Source: Pseudomonadota bacterium (lineage in GTDB: Bacteria > Pseudomonadota > Gammaproteobacteria > Burkholderiales > Burkholderiaceae_C). From it: a DNA stretch of 64,000 nt. Position 1 is the stretch's first letter, and each line of letters starts with the position of its first letter. The stretch is taken from positions 347,182 through 411,181 of the forward strand of contig JAKARB010000002.1 of the NCBI GenBank assembly GCA_021819435.1, in the 5' to 3' direction. Of the stretch, positions 52,128-62,096 are shown one piece after another. The position numbers and the translations under genes were made by a program. Under the pieces are notes generated by a model, which saw nothing but the letters and a program-made list of their open reading frames with translations, did not search any database and was not told the DNA's origin.

Positions 52128-53423
52128 ATGGTGAGAATCTCAATCGGAGTGAATCCGAGGCATTTGCTTGCCTCTGTTTTGATGGCGGCAGGCTGCTGGG
52201 TCACGCATGCCCATGCAGGTGCATTCGCAGGACCTGCACAAAACGCGGCGGCGTGGTTGGAGTCCCAGCAGGCTTCCAGTGATGGCAGTTGGCGTGACGC
52301 ATCAGAGGCTCGGACCTACCTGCAGACCACCGAGGCTGTGCTCGCCCTGTATCAAGTCAATCGCCGCCGCAGTGCCTATTACGCTGGCCAGACGTGGATC
52401 GAGAACCACGATCCGAAGAACCTGGATGCGCTGGCTCGTCGTTTGTTCGTACTGCGCGCAACGCAGTCAAGCGCCCAACAAGACATTGATGCGCTGCTTG
52501 CTGCCGTCTCAACCCCAGCCTCTGGCCAGTCTGGGTGGGGGCTGGCCAAACGATACCGTGCATCCCCCCTTGATACAGCACTGGCGCTTGATGCATTGCG
52601 CACTGCTGGTGCCAGTTTTTCCAGCAGTCAGGCCATCGCCTACTTGAAGGCAGCGCAGTTGACTGCGAATGGCGACCAGGGCTGGCCAACGGCTGCCGGC
52701 ACAAGCACAGACGCCTACACCACGGCCCGTGTGGTCCAGGCGCTGGCGGCCTACAAAGGATCAGACAACACGCTGGCCACACCTTTGGCCAACGCCGTTG
52801 CCACGCTCAAAGCCAAAGTCAGTAGCACTTCCGCACCACATGTGCGTGCGGCGGCTGCGCAGGCCTACCTGCGCATGGACCCTGCGTCTTCGGACGCCAA
52901 AACCCTTCTCAATTCGCTTGTGGCCATTCAACGTGCCGATGGTGGTTTTGATGCCGGTGTTTTTGCCACGGGCCTGATCACACAGGCCTTCGCGGCAGCC
53001 GAAGGCGTGGATGCAACGTCAAGTCGCCAGCGGGTTGATGTGACCGATGCGGCCTTGCGCGCGGCCATCAATGAAGCGCTGGGGCGAGGTTCGATGGACG
53101 AGCTGAACCGGGGTGAGCTGTCCCAACTCACGGCGCTGGACATCTCCAATCGCGGCGTCACAAGCCTCAATGGCTTGCAGTTCGCCAGCAATCTGACCAC
53201 GCTCAACGCATCGAACAACACCATCAGCGACACGACCCCGATTGCCAACTTGACCGGCCTGACGAACAAGGATCTGAGCGGCAACCCCTGCGCCGGGTGT
53301 ACCACGCAAGTGGCTGAGGGTGACGGCGACACTCCGCTCCCATTGTGGGCTCTGGGCTTGCTCGGCTCCGCACTGATGGGGGTGGTCAATCGTGCGAACC
53401 GACGCATTCACAGCGAATCATAA
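52128..53423 (+). CDS. secreted toroid/LRR protein with exosortase-type tail
   Basis: 431 residues; GGAGG precedes the ATG at 52128. Signal peptide (about 1-30), then alpha/alpha-toroid repeats like prenyltransferase/squalene cyclase repeats (AAWLESQQASSDGSWRD, LDTALALDALR, QGWPTAAG..TARVVQALAAY, IQRADGGFD). An internalin-like LRR follows (LTALDISNRGVTSLNGLQ). The C-terminus is TPLPLWALGLLGSALMG plus NRANRR: a Pro-Trp motif, membrane helix and basic end, the tripartite form of exosortase substrates. Likely processed by the enzyme at 50717. Confidence 0.7.
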   Translation: MVRISIGVNPRHLLASVLMAAGCWVTHAHAGAFAGPAQNAAAWLESQQASSDGSWRDASEARTYLQTTEAVLALYQVNRRRSAYYAGQTWIENHDPKNLDALARRLFVLRATQSSAQQDIDALLAAVSTPASGQSGWGLAKRYRASPLDTALALDALRTAGASFSSSQAIAYLKAAQLTANGDQGWPTAAGTSTDAYTTARVVQALAAYKGSDNTLATPLANAVATLKAKVSSTSAPHVRAAAAQAYLRMDPASSDAKTLLNSLVAIQRADGGFDAGVFATGLITQAFAAAEGVDATSSRQRVDVTDAALRAAINEALGRGSMDELNRGELSQLTALDISNRGVTSLNGLQFASNLTTLNASNNTISDTTPIANLTGLTNKDLSGNPCAGCTTQVAEGDGDTPLPLWALGLLGSALMGVVNRANRRIHSES

Positions 53424-53436
53424 AGGGAGCTCACAA

Positions 53437-54150
53437 ATGAAGTGCCATCACCCCCAGGCCAGGGTCTCCACGCTATTGCTTTTGACGCTCTCTGTGACAT
53501 CAGTGCAGGCTGCTGACCGATTCACGACGCAAGCATTGGTCGCGCCATCACAACAGAACCGCACCTTGTCGCCAGAGCAGATCAATGCCGTTCGCTCGAT
53601 TGGCCGATACATCCTGATCGCCAAGAAAGGCGAAGGCGATCACGCCTCAACCTCTTCTGCTCAGGTTCAGCTTCAGCAGTTGCGCGACGGTGTGCAAGCA
53701 ATGCTTGACGCCGAACTCCATCCCTCGCTAGAGGATTTAGGAGCGACAAATGCGGAACAAGAGGCATTGCCTCCTACGCGTCGGCCGATGCGCAGAAGGG
53801 CTGCACATGAAGCCGCGCTCAAGACTGTGCACCTGACTATCCAGCAGACGGACGAACAGTTGCCCGCCTTGGGTACAGACCTAGCCCATGATGGCGCAGG
53901 CCGTCCAGCCGGGATGCGCATGCAACGGGTGCAAACGTTGCGGCAATTGGCAAACAAGATTGAAACGGCCGTCAACGCGCACGGCGAAGGCAAGTTGTCC
54001 CGACTCCTTGAAATTCAGCGGGCAATGGTTGCTGCAGACCATGAAAGTCTAGGCCTGTCATCAGGGCCGGAGACCCCGACTTTGCAAGCAATGCCATCTA
54101 CCTATGCGCCCCAAAAATCCGCAGATTCCAAAGAACGGGTGATGCCATGA
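53437..54150 (+). CDS. secreted hypothetical protein
   Basis: 237 residues from the ATG at 53437 (GGGAG upstream). Signal peptide STLLLLTLSVTSVQA-A, then a polar helical protein rich in Gln and Glu (STSSAQVQLQQLRDGVQAML). No sorting tail. It overlaps the transglutaminase-like gene start (ATGA). Function unknown; probably part of the export or assembly set. Confidence 0.55.
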   Translation: MKCHHPQARVSTLLLLTLSVTSVQAADRFTTQALVAPSQQNRTLSPEQINAVRSIGRYILIAKKGEGDHASTSSAQVQLQQLRDGVQAMLDAELHPSLEDLGATNAEQEALPPTRRPMRRRAAHEAALKTVHLTIQQTDEQLPALGTDLAHDGAGRPAGMRMQRVQTLRQLANKIETAVNAHGEGKLSRLLEIQRAMVAADHESLGLSSGPETPTLQAMPSTYAPQKSADSKERVMP

Positions 54151-56855
54151 GTCTGTTATCCACGCCCTCGAAAACGCTTACGTCAACGCTCCGCAGGTCT
54201 GTGCTGCATGCCATGGCACTTGCTGCAGCATGCTGTGCCAGCAGTTCCGCGCTGGCACAAGTCACAACTGAATCGCCTGAGGTCGTGTACAGCGGCGACG
54301 ATGCCAAACCATTGAGGGATCTCGCTGATCAGCTTGGCTCAGCCGTGGCCATCTACGAGTACCTGCACAACAACACAGAGTTCAAGCCCTACCACGGCTC
54401 CCGCTCCGGCTCGGTGAACACCGTCATGGGTCAGCGAGGCAGTGACGTGGACATCGCCACCGCGATGATTGCCATGCTGCGCTACAAGGGGTTGCCAGCC
54501 CGGTATGCGGTCGGCACCGCGCGAATCCCCTCCGCTCAGTTGTCCAATTGGATGGGGGTGCCGAACCTTGACACAGCCATTGAAGTTTTGAAGGCCAATG
54601 GCGTGCAGAAGGTGGCCTTGTCTACGGACAAGAGCACGGTTGACATGGAGCACGTCTGGGTTGAGGTGTTCGTGCCATTCGACCAGTACCGTGGCATCAA
54701 CACGGTCAGTCCGGCGGTTGATTGTGCGCAGTCTGCGAACGCGGCACGTTGCACCTGGGTGGCATTGGATGCCAGCTTCAAGCAGAGGGACTACAACGGG
54801 CTGAACATCGATCCATACCCTGCGCTCAGCTTTGACTATTCGGGCTACTACAACGCCATAAAGAACAACACAGCCAGCCTGCGCGACAAGAACCCTCTGG
54901 CCATTCTGGAAGAGCAGATCGGCACATGGCTGAGAACCAATCAGCCTGGGAAGACCTTGGAGGACGTTGCGGACGCCGGGCGCATTCGATCACTGCGTGA
55001 GGGGCTGCTGCCGGCCTCATTGCCCTATGAGGTAATCGGCAATGTTCGCCGCTACGACACGGTCGCCTTGCACGATGCGGCTGTGTCAAGCAGCGGAGAG
55101 CCCAAAAAATGGGGCAAGACGCTTTCGATTGAGGTCACTCTCAAGGTCGGCTCCACCAACTCTGTATTTCCGGCTGGAACGGCCTTGCTGGCCGAGCTCA
55201 ACACCAAGCGCCTGACCGTCACAACAGAAATCAAACAGGGTATCCAAGTCGTGACCACCCGTCTGGGTGGCACCACGATTGCGACACCAGGAGGGTTCAG
55301 CACCTCCAACACACCGAAAATTGGTGATCCGATGTCCATCAAAGTGACGATGGACGGTGCACCTGGCTATGTCAGCACGGTGGCTGACCGGACGATCTCC
55401 GCGACCTACAGTGGCATCGTGGGCGGCTACTACCTGGTGGCCACAGGCGGGGAAAGCTCCAATTGGTCGCAGGTGCATCGCGCGGCAAACCAACTGCTCG
55501 GTGCAAATGATGTTCACAAAATTGTGTTCAATCCTGCCGATCCTGGGCTGAATGGTCAGCCGTGCGATTTGCCAAGTGGATTGAACTGCACGCCCTACGT
55601 GGACACGACGGGCAATGGCTGGGATGCCTCGGATCCAGCCTTGCTCAACGACAAGACCTCGCTCGACGATTTGACGGGAGGCTTGTTGTACGTGGCGGCT
55701 TCACAGTACTACGCCAAGGTTCGCGCTCAGATCGAACGCAGCGACCAACTCATGAAGACGGTTACCCCCATCATTGGCTTCCTCGGAGTTGTCAGCTCGG
55801 TCTACGAGGCCGAGTACATTGATGGCACCGCCTTCTCGATTCTGCCTGGAGGGTTGTTGATCGACATGAAGGGCATGACAGTCGGCGGCAGTTATCGAAA
55901 GAACGAAGCCGCGCTGACGTACGCCAACCGGCAATTTGAGTTTGTTGGGCACATTGCTTCCTCGCTTGAGCACGAAACTTGGCAGGAGCTAACGGGGTAC
56001 GACGCAGTCTCCACTGTGAGGGGCATCCAGATGTCCTTGGCCAGTGGCGCCAGCATGGTCACAGCCAAACGGAACTCGACCACCAATGACGTGACCACCT
56101 TCTTGGGAGCCATGGGGTTCACCTCATCAACGCCCAGCGGCTTCACATTCACGCAGCGGGTCATCTCAAATGGCTTCCAGACGACCAAGCCCACGACATG
56201 GGCGCATGCCACCACGACCGGTCTAGAGGGATTTCATGCGATCAAGAAGTCCCCGACCTCTGTGAGCGACAAGCGTGCGACCACCCTGACGTACCGAAAC
56301 GATACGTGGGACGCTTACATCGCCTGTTTCTTCAACAGCATCGCGACACTGCAAGGTCTGGGCCCCAACTACGTGCTCGGTGCAGGCGGGGCGTGTGGCG
56401 TGACATGGCCGGCAGGAACGTATGCACAAGAAGCTGTCCAGTTCTTGCAAATAGGATACGGCAACAACGCCATGCGCGGAGTCAACGCCAATTTCTTTAA
56501 CTATCTGGATGCCAATCAAGGCTTCATTGCTTCGGATTTTGTGTACCGCAATGTCAACCTTGGCGTATCTGACTATGTGATCTCGTCCGTCGAGTCGATT
56601 CGCAATGACCTGCAGTTCCGGGACGTCACCAAGTCCTGGGCCGAGTACACGATGCCCTCAAAGTGGGTTACGGGATCGAACTATCGCTTTGAGGTCTATA
56701 TCCAGCGAGAGTACCTGGCCCCCAGCAATAACCTCAATGCCTTGTCTTTCACGATTTCCAACCGTGGACTGAAAGCTGGTGGAGGCTATCTCGACATCGA
56801 TGCAGGTGCCCAAGCCATGGTGACGCCCAACAACGACAAAGCCTCGGGGAATTGA
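54147..56855 (+). CDS. transglutaminase-like protein lacking the catalytic Cys
   Basis: 902 residues with a signal peptide (about 1-37). The transglutaminase core is at about 60-210: GSDVDIATAMIAMLRYKGLPARYAVG, H169 in EHVWVEVFVP and D208 in WVALDASF. Where the active-site Cys normally stands the sequence is GSD (S99, D100), so it is probably not a transglutaminase; such forms occur next to RHS proteins. The remaining 690 residues are beta-rich. It ends two bases before the RHS gene start. Confidence 0.7.
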   Translation: MSLLSTPSKTLTSTLRRSVLHAMALAAACCASSSALAQVTTESPEVVYSGDDAKPLRDLADQLGSAVAIYEYLHNNTEFKPYHGSRSGSVNTVMGQRGSDVDIATAMIAMLRYKGLPARYAVGTARIPSAQLSNWMGVPNLDTAIEVLKANGVQKVALSTDKSTVDMEHVWVEVFVPFDQYRGINTVSPAVDCAQSANAARCTWVALDASFKQRDYNGLNIDPYPALSFDYSGYYNAIKNNTASLRDKNPLAILEEQIGTWLRTNQPGKTLEDVADAGRIRSLREGLLPASLPYEVIGNVRRYDTVALHDAAVSSSGEPKKWGKTLSIEVTLKVGSTNSVFPAGTALLAELNTKRLTVTTEIKQGIQVVTTRLGGTTIATPGGFSTSNTPKIGDPMSIKVTMDGAPGYVSTVADRTISATYSGIVGGYYLVATGGESSNWSQVHRAANQLLGANDVHKIVFNPADPGLNGQPCDLPSGLNCTPYVDTTGNGWDASDPALLNDKTSLDDLTGGLLYVAASQYYAKVRAQIERSDQLMKTVTPIIGFLGVVSSVYEAEYIDGTAFSILPGGLLIDMKGMTVGGSYRKNEAALTYANRQFEFVGHIASSLEHETWQELTGYDAVSTVRGIQMSLASGASMVTAKRNSTTNDVTTFLGAMGFTSSTPSGFTFTQRVISNGFQTTKPTTWAHATTTGLEGFHAIKKSPTSVSDKRATTLTYRNDTWDAYIACFFNSIATLQGLGPNYVLGAGGACGVTWPAGTYAQEAVQFLQIGYGNNAMRGVNANFFNYLDANQGFIASDFVYRNVNLGVSDYVISSVESIRNDLQFRDVTKSWAEYTMPSKWVTGSNYRFEVYIQREYLAPSNNLNALSFTISNRGLKAGGGYLDIDAGAQAMVTPNNDKASGN

Positions 56856-56856
56856 G

Positions 56857-59800
56857 ATGCAATCGCTCAACACTTTCAAATGCGCTCGCGCTGTGAAAAT
56901 GCGCGCAACGCCACCAGCGACGAGAAAGCCTATTGCGGGGGCCATCTTGCTCGCGCTGTCAAGCAGCTTGGTCACCCCGGTTCACGCTGGTGGCTACGTT
57001 GACGGCAGTACGGTTCTCAGCCCGGCCAAGGCAATCAATTTGCAGAACGCCGGCGTCAGTGGGGCAACAACCTCTGTTGCGCCAACGTTCAACAACGATC
57101 AGTTCAATGACAAGGTGCTTGTCGGAGCGGTCAACAATGATCCGATCCGCACGCCCAGTACGGCAGATCCGGTCTCAACGATCTCTGGCAACAATTACCA
57201 CGATGAAACGGACTTCGTGATCCGTGGTCGCAATGGCCTGAACACGGTTTTCACGCGCACTTACAACAGCGCCCCCAGCTCCACCAAGGTGGATCGAGGC
57301 CTGGGCTATGGTTGGGTGCACAGCTACATGATGCAACTGAAGTCCAATGACTTCGGCGATTGCCCCAACTGCACCAGCACGCAAAAGCCAGAGAACGGCA
57401 ACAGCAAGACCAGCTCCATCACCTACACCGATGAGCGCGGTGGCGAGCAAAACTTTCTGGTCAACGAAACCAGCTTTGCGGTCACCGCCCCCAAGGGCGT
57501 GTACGACACCCTCACGCTGGACAGCCCGGCTGCGGGGCAGCACACCCTGGCCTTTCGCAACGGCGTCACGTACATCTTCGAGGCCCCCACAGGCACGCTC
57601 AAATCCACGCCCAATGTGGTGGCGCGCCTGAAGTACATCGACAACGCCTATGGCGACCGCCTCACGCTGAGCTATGACACCAACGGCCGCTTGTCGACCA
57701 TCACCGACAACCTGGCGGTGACAGGGCGCACAGGCATCACCCTGACTTACGACGCCAATGGCCGACTGAAGGATGCGAGCGACTGGATGGCTCGCAAGTG
57801 GAGCTATGCCTACGATGCCTCGGGCAACCTCCAGACGATGACCAACCCGCTCACGCAGGTGCTCACCTATGGCTATGACGCGCCCAAGCACCTCTTGACC
57901 AGCATTGCCAAGCCCGTGCAACGCGACGGCAAGACGGTTGCCACCAAGTTCAAGTATTACGAGAACGGCCGCACCTTCCAGCAGACCAACAGCTTCGACG
58001 TGGGCGACACGCTGGACTATGACCTGTACCGCAAGAGCACCCGTGTGACCGACGCGCGCGGCTTTGTGCGCGAGTACTACTACGACGCTGACGGCCGCAT
58101 GACCAAGCTCATTGAGCCTGACGGCGCTGTGCTGCTGTTTGAGAACCAGGGCGACGCCATCCGCAGCAAGAAGTACGACGCGCTGGGTTACGCCACCACC
58201 TACAGCTACCGTGCTGACAAAGCCTTCACGGGCACATCCGACCAGTTCGGCAATGTCACCCGCGAGCAAGACGCCTTGAGCCGCACGGTTGACACGGCCT
58301 ATGGCGCCTTGGACCAGGTGACGACCACGAAGGACAAGCGCGGCACCATCTCGACCACCAACTACGCCAGCGCCACCACGGCCACCGGCAGCACCTGTGG
58401 CGACTACATCAACCGCCCCAAGGAGTCACGCCTGAGCGCCTTGACCTCGGCGGGCACCACCAGCACCAACGTGCTCCTGGCCAGCCTGTGCTGGAACAAC
58501 AATGCCACGTTGAACTACAGCCGCAGCTACCTGGACGCCACACACTACCGCGAAACCCGCCTCACGTACGAGCCCGCCAGCAACGGCCTGAACGTCAGCC
58601 AAGAACAGATCGTTGGCATGCCAGCCAACATCAGCGTCACCCGCACGTACACATACGACAGCCTGGGCCGCAAGAAAACAGAAACCCTCAAACGCCGCAC
58701 CAGCCCGACCAATGTCGCGCTGATCGACCTGACCACCACCTACGAATACGACGCGCTGGACCGTGTGACCAAGGCCACCGACAGCCTGGGCAACGAGTTG
58801 GTCAACAACTACGACGCCAACGGCCAGCTTTGGAAGGTCACCCACCGCTACAAGAAGCCCGATGGCAGCTTTGATGTGCGCGAGGTGTCTACCAAGACCT
58901 TTGATGCAGCCGACCGCGTCAAAACCGAAACCGATGCGCAAGGCAACGTCACCACCTACAGCTATGACGACGCTGGCAATGTGATCTCGGTGATGGATGC
59001 CGAGGGCCACACCACGCGCTTCGAGTACGACCCGATGAACCGCAAGACAGCGGTGATCGACGCCACCGGCTACCGCACCGAGACCTTGCTCACGCTGCGT
59101 GGTGACGTGGTGGGCATCAAGAACGCCAATGGTGAGAAGACCACCTTTGAGGTTGATGCGCTGGGCCGCAAGACGGCTGTGGTTGATGCCAAAGGCTACC
59201 GCAGCGAGTTCCAGTACGACGAGAACGGCAACCTGACCTGCACCATTGACGCCAATGGTCAGGCCGGTCTGCAACCCAAGAACACCCTGGGTTGCACCGA
59301 AAGCCGCGCCTATGACGAGCTCAACCGCGTCACCAAAATCACCGACGCACTGGATGGCGAAACCAGCTTCACCTATGACCTGGCGGGCAACCGGCTGACG
59401 GTCAAAGACGCCGAAGCCAAGACCTGGACCTTTGCCTACGACGACCTGGGGCGCCTGAGCAGCGAGACCGACCACAGTGGCAAGGTCATCAGCTATAAGC
59501 CTGATGAAGCGGGCAATGTGTATGAAAAGACCAACCGCCTCAATGAGGTCACCCGCTATACCTTTGACAGCGGCAATCGCCTGACCCGCGTTGACTATCT
59601 CAAGGACAGCACTGTTGAGACGTTCGGATATGACCCAGCAGGCAACCGCAATGCGGCGGCCAATGGCTCGGTGAGCTACGTCTTCGCCTGGGACTCGCTG
59701 AATCGACTGCAGGGCAAAAATGACAGTCGTGGCAGGAGTATGAGCTTCACCTTTGACAAGGTGGGCAACATCCTTACGAAGACTACCTATCAGGGCACCA

Positions 59801-61557
59801 CCACGAGCTACGTGTACAACGCGGCCAATCGCCTGGTGATGCTGCGCAACCCCGACTACACGCAAGTGGACTACCAATACGATCCGGCTGGCCGGCTGCT
59901 CAGCAGGGTGACGGCGGCGGGTGCGCGGGCCAGCTACCAGTACGACGCCAATGGCTGGTTGAGTAAACTCAGTCAATACGATGCTGCCAATTCGCTGCTC
60001 TCAGACACCAGCTATTCGCGAGACCGTGTGGGCAACATCCTCACGCAGGCAGACAGCGGCAGCACAACAACCTACACGCTCGACGCCCTGTACCGAATCA
60101 AGACGGCGGATTACCCAGGCACGGCCAACGACGAAGCGTTTGACTACGACAAGGTCGGCAATCGCAAGAGCTACACCAAGGGCGCGTTGGCGGCCAACAG
60201 CACCACAACCCGTTTCTACAACTACACCGCTGGCACGAACCGCCTGTTGGACATCCGCATTGGCAGCACCACAGGCACAGTGGAAAGCAGCTTTACGCAT
60301 GACCTTGAAGGTAGGCTGACAGCCCAGACCGGCACAAACGCCAAGACCTTGACCTGGGATGCCAAGGGTCGCGTCAAGTCCGTGGGCGCAGAGGCCTACA
60401 GCTATGACCCGATGGACTACCGCATTGGTCGCAGTGGCGGCACCTTGGGCAACCGCAGCTACTTCCTGGAAGGCGAGCATCTGGAGTCTGAATACTCGGG
60501 CAGCCAGTTGCAGGCCAAGTACTTCCGGGGCAGTTCGGTGGATGAACTGGTTGCGGCCTGGATGTATGACACGGATGCCAAACTCAAGCCCTTCCTGTTC
60601 CACCACGATCAGGTCACAAGCACCACGGCGGTGAGTGGCCACAACGGCGGCACCACGCAGAGCATCAAGTACAGCGCGTTTGGGCAAGTGCAGTCCAGCA
60701 CGGGTAGCAGCCCCAACAGGCTCAAGTACACGGGCCGCGAGGATGATGGTTCAGGGTTTTATTACTATCGAGCCAGATATTATGATCCGGGCATTGGAAG
60801 ATTCATTTCTGAAGACCCCAAGGGATTTGATGCGGGCTTGAATTTTTATGCATACGTGGGAAACAACCCACTGATAGCAAATGACCCGGATGGGTTGGAG
60901 GCCTTTGTGTATGTCACTCCGCGTCAGGACAAAGGGTACAATTTCAGGGCCTTTGATGACAGAAAAAACCCGATGGTCAGCGGGGTGTTTAACTTTACAA
61001 CGGAGAACAAGGATCCTTCCGTTCGCCCCGGATCATACTCACTCTCGCCTCGGCCGCACATAGAAGAAAAAACAGGTATTTCTGGCGTAATCCAGCAGCT
61101 TGGATCCATATATTACGGCAACAGAACCGGCGATGTTAATCGGCACGAGGGCATGCCCGTGCTTTCCAATACAAATCAGCAGAACTTGATTTCTTACCCT
61201 GATGGATCAACGCGAACAAACATCACAATCCATCCTGGCAGAAATCCGGCAACAGGTGAAGGCGGAAATTCTCTTGGTTGCCTCGTTTGCAATAATTTAA
61301 CATTCGGGGCATTGAATGGATTGCTGAAAAACAATTACGCAAACGGCGGAGCTCGTCTTGAAATGCTTCCGGCAGGGGTTGACCCATTCCCAAGTCTCAA
61401 ACTCCCGTCCGCCGCCCCATTCGTTGGCCCAATTCAGCCGCAGTCCGCGTTTAGGCTAGACAATACATTCATGTCGCTTGGAATTGCGGGAGGGGGGTTT
61501 TTGATTTACCCCAACAAATCAAATACAAACTACTCAACATCCGTCTACAGCAAGTGA
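56857..61557 (+). CDS. RHS-repeat polymorphic toxin with L,D-transpeptidase-like tip
   Basis: 1,566 residues with a signal peptide (about 1-44). RHS/YD repeats fill about 200-1340 (repeated YDxxGxLxxxTD and YDxxGNR). The core ends with RYYDPGIGRFISEDPKGFD and NDPDGLEAF near residue 1345. The last 220 residues are a distinct, more AT-rich domain with GSYSLSPRP, H1459 in ITIHPGRNP and C1475 in SLGC, like the His..Ser-x-Gly-Cys site of YkuD/L,D-transpeptidase or DUF5675. Likely a cell-wall-targeting toxin. Confidence 0.8.
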   Translation: MQSLNTFKCARAVKMRATPPATRKPIAGAILLALSSSLVTPVHAGGYVDGSTVLSPAKAINLQNAGVSGATTSVAPTFNNDQFNDKVLVGAVNNDPIRTPSTADPVSTISGNNYHDETDFVIRGRNGLNTVFTRTYNSAPSSTKVDRGLGYGWVHSYMMQLKSNDFGDCPNCTSTQKPENGNSKTSSITYTDERGGEQNFLVNETSFAVTAPKGVYDTLTLDSPAAGQHTLAFRNGVTYIFEAPTGTLKSTPNVVARLKYIDNAYGDRLTLSYDTNGRLSTITDNLAVTGRTGITLTYDANGRLKDASDWMARKWSYAYDASGNLQTMTNPLTQVLTYGYDAPKHLLTSIAKPVQRDGKTVATKFKYYENGRTFQQTNSFDVGDTLDYDLYRKSTRVTDARGFVREYYYDADGRMTKLIEPDGAVLLFENQGDAIRSKKYDALGYATTYSYRADKAFTGTSDQFGNVTREQDALSRTVDTAYGALDQVTTTKDKRGTISTTNYASATTATGSTCGDYINRPKESRLSALTSAGTTSTNVLLASLCWNNNATLNYSRSYLDATHYRETRLTYEPASNGLNVSQEQIVGMPANISVTRTYTYDSLGRKKTETLKRRTSPTNVALIDLTTTYEYDALDRVTKATDSLGNELVNNYDANGQLWKVTHRYKKPDGSFDVREVSTKTFDAADRVKTETDAQGNVTTYSYDDAGNVISVMDAEGHTTRFEYDPMNRKTAVIDATGYRTETLLTLRGDVVGIKNANGEKTTFEVDALGRKTAVVDAKGYRSEFQYDENGNLTCTIDANGQAGLQPKNTLGCTESRAYDELNRVTKITDALDGETSFTYDLAGNRLTVKDAEAKTWTFAYDDLGRLSSETDHSGKVISYKPDEAGNVYEKTNRLNEVTRYTFDSGNRLTRVDYLKDSTVETFGYDPAGNRNAAANGSVSYVFAWDSLNRLQGKNDSRGRSMSFTFDKVGNILTKTTYQGTTTSYVYNAANRLVMLRNPDYTQVDYQYDPAGRLLSRVTAAGARASYQYDANGWLSKLSQYDAANSLLSDTSYSRDRVGNILTQADSGSTTTYTLDALYRIKTADYPGTANDEAFDYDKVGNRKSYTKGALAANSTTTRFYNYTAGTNRLLDIRIGSTTGTVESSFTHDLEGRLTAQTGTNAKTLTWDAKGRVKSVGAEAYSYDPMDYRIGRSGGTLGNRSYFLEGEHLESEYSGSQLQAKYFRGSSVDELVAAWMYDTDAKLKPFLFHHDQVTSTTAVSGHNGGTTQSIKYSAFGQVQSSTGSSPNRLKYTGREDDGSGFYYYRARYYDPGIGRFISEDPKGFDAGLNFYAYVGNNPLIANDPDGLEAFVYVTPRQDKGYNFRAFDDRKNPMVSGVFNFTTENKDPSVRPGSYSLSPRPHIEEKTGISGVIQQLGSIYYGNRTGDVNRHEGMPVLSNTNQQNLISYPDGSTRTNITIHPGRNPATGEGGNSLGCLVCNNLTFGALNGLLKNNYANGGARLEMLPAGVDPFPSLKLPSAAPFVGPIQPQSAFRLDNTFMSLGIAGGGFLIYPNKSNTNYSTSVYSK

Positions 61558-61561
61558 TTTT

Positions 61562-62017
61562 ATGCCAAATGACTCAGCAAAAATGCCGCATAAATTTCAT
61601 GGTCTGATTCTGGCAATTTGGTGGCTGCTTGTGCTTTTGGTGGGGCTTGCGCCTTGGTGGTATTTTTTTGGCGGTGAAATGTGGAGTGTCATCCGCTACA
61701 AAAATCATCACGTTTTTTTGATGTGCCTTGTGTTCATTATGGCAACAGCCTTCGCTGGAGCAATGCGGCTTGGTTTTTTGTCTGGACTAAAAATCCTTGT
61801 CAACTGCTCGGCGACAGCATTTTTGCTTGCGATCTCTAGGGGGCTGCTATTACAGAGGATTGATGCCGACTGCTCCTCCATTTGTTTTGGATTCGTGAAC
61901 GAAATTCTTGGGATTGGTTGCGGGTCTGCTGGCGAGGGATGTGCCACAGAATTTTTTTTGCTCGCGTTCTTTTCATTTGTTGCGATCACAATATTTTTTA
62001 AAAAGCTCTATAAATAG
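61562..62017 (+). CDS. membrane protein, candidate immunity to the RHS toxin
   Basis: 151 residues beginning four bases after the RHS stop. About four membrane segments (LILAIWWLLVLLVGLAPWW, HVFLMCLVFIMATAFAG, ILVNCSATAFLLAISRG, EFFLLAFFSFVAITIFF). AT-rich like the toxin tip, which suggests the two were exchanged together. A membrane protector suits a toxin acting in the periplasm. Confidence 0.55.
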   Translation: MPNDSAKMPHKFHGLILAIWWLLVLLVGLAPWWYFFGGEMWSVIRYKNHHVFLMCLVFIMATAFAGAMRLGFLSGLKILVNCSATAFLLAISRGLLLQRIDADCSSICFGFVNEILGIGCGSAGEGCATEFFLLAFFSFVAITIFFKKLYK

Positions 62018-62096
62018 CTGCCCCATTCGGCGCGCAGCTACATGAGCGTTAAATCTCCCAGATAAAAGCCCCTTTCGATCTGTGGAGGATTGCAAA

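Noticed and set aside
57175..59976. Very long minus-strand open frames (364 and 516 codons) opposite the RHS gene
   Set aside because: RHS repeats and high GC give spurious antisense frames; the plus frame has signal peptide, YD repeats and the RHS core end.
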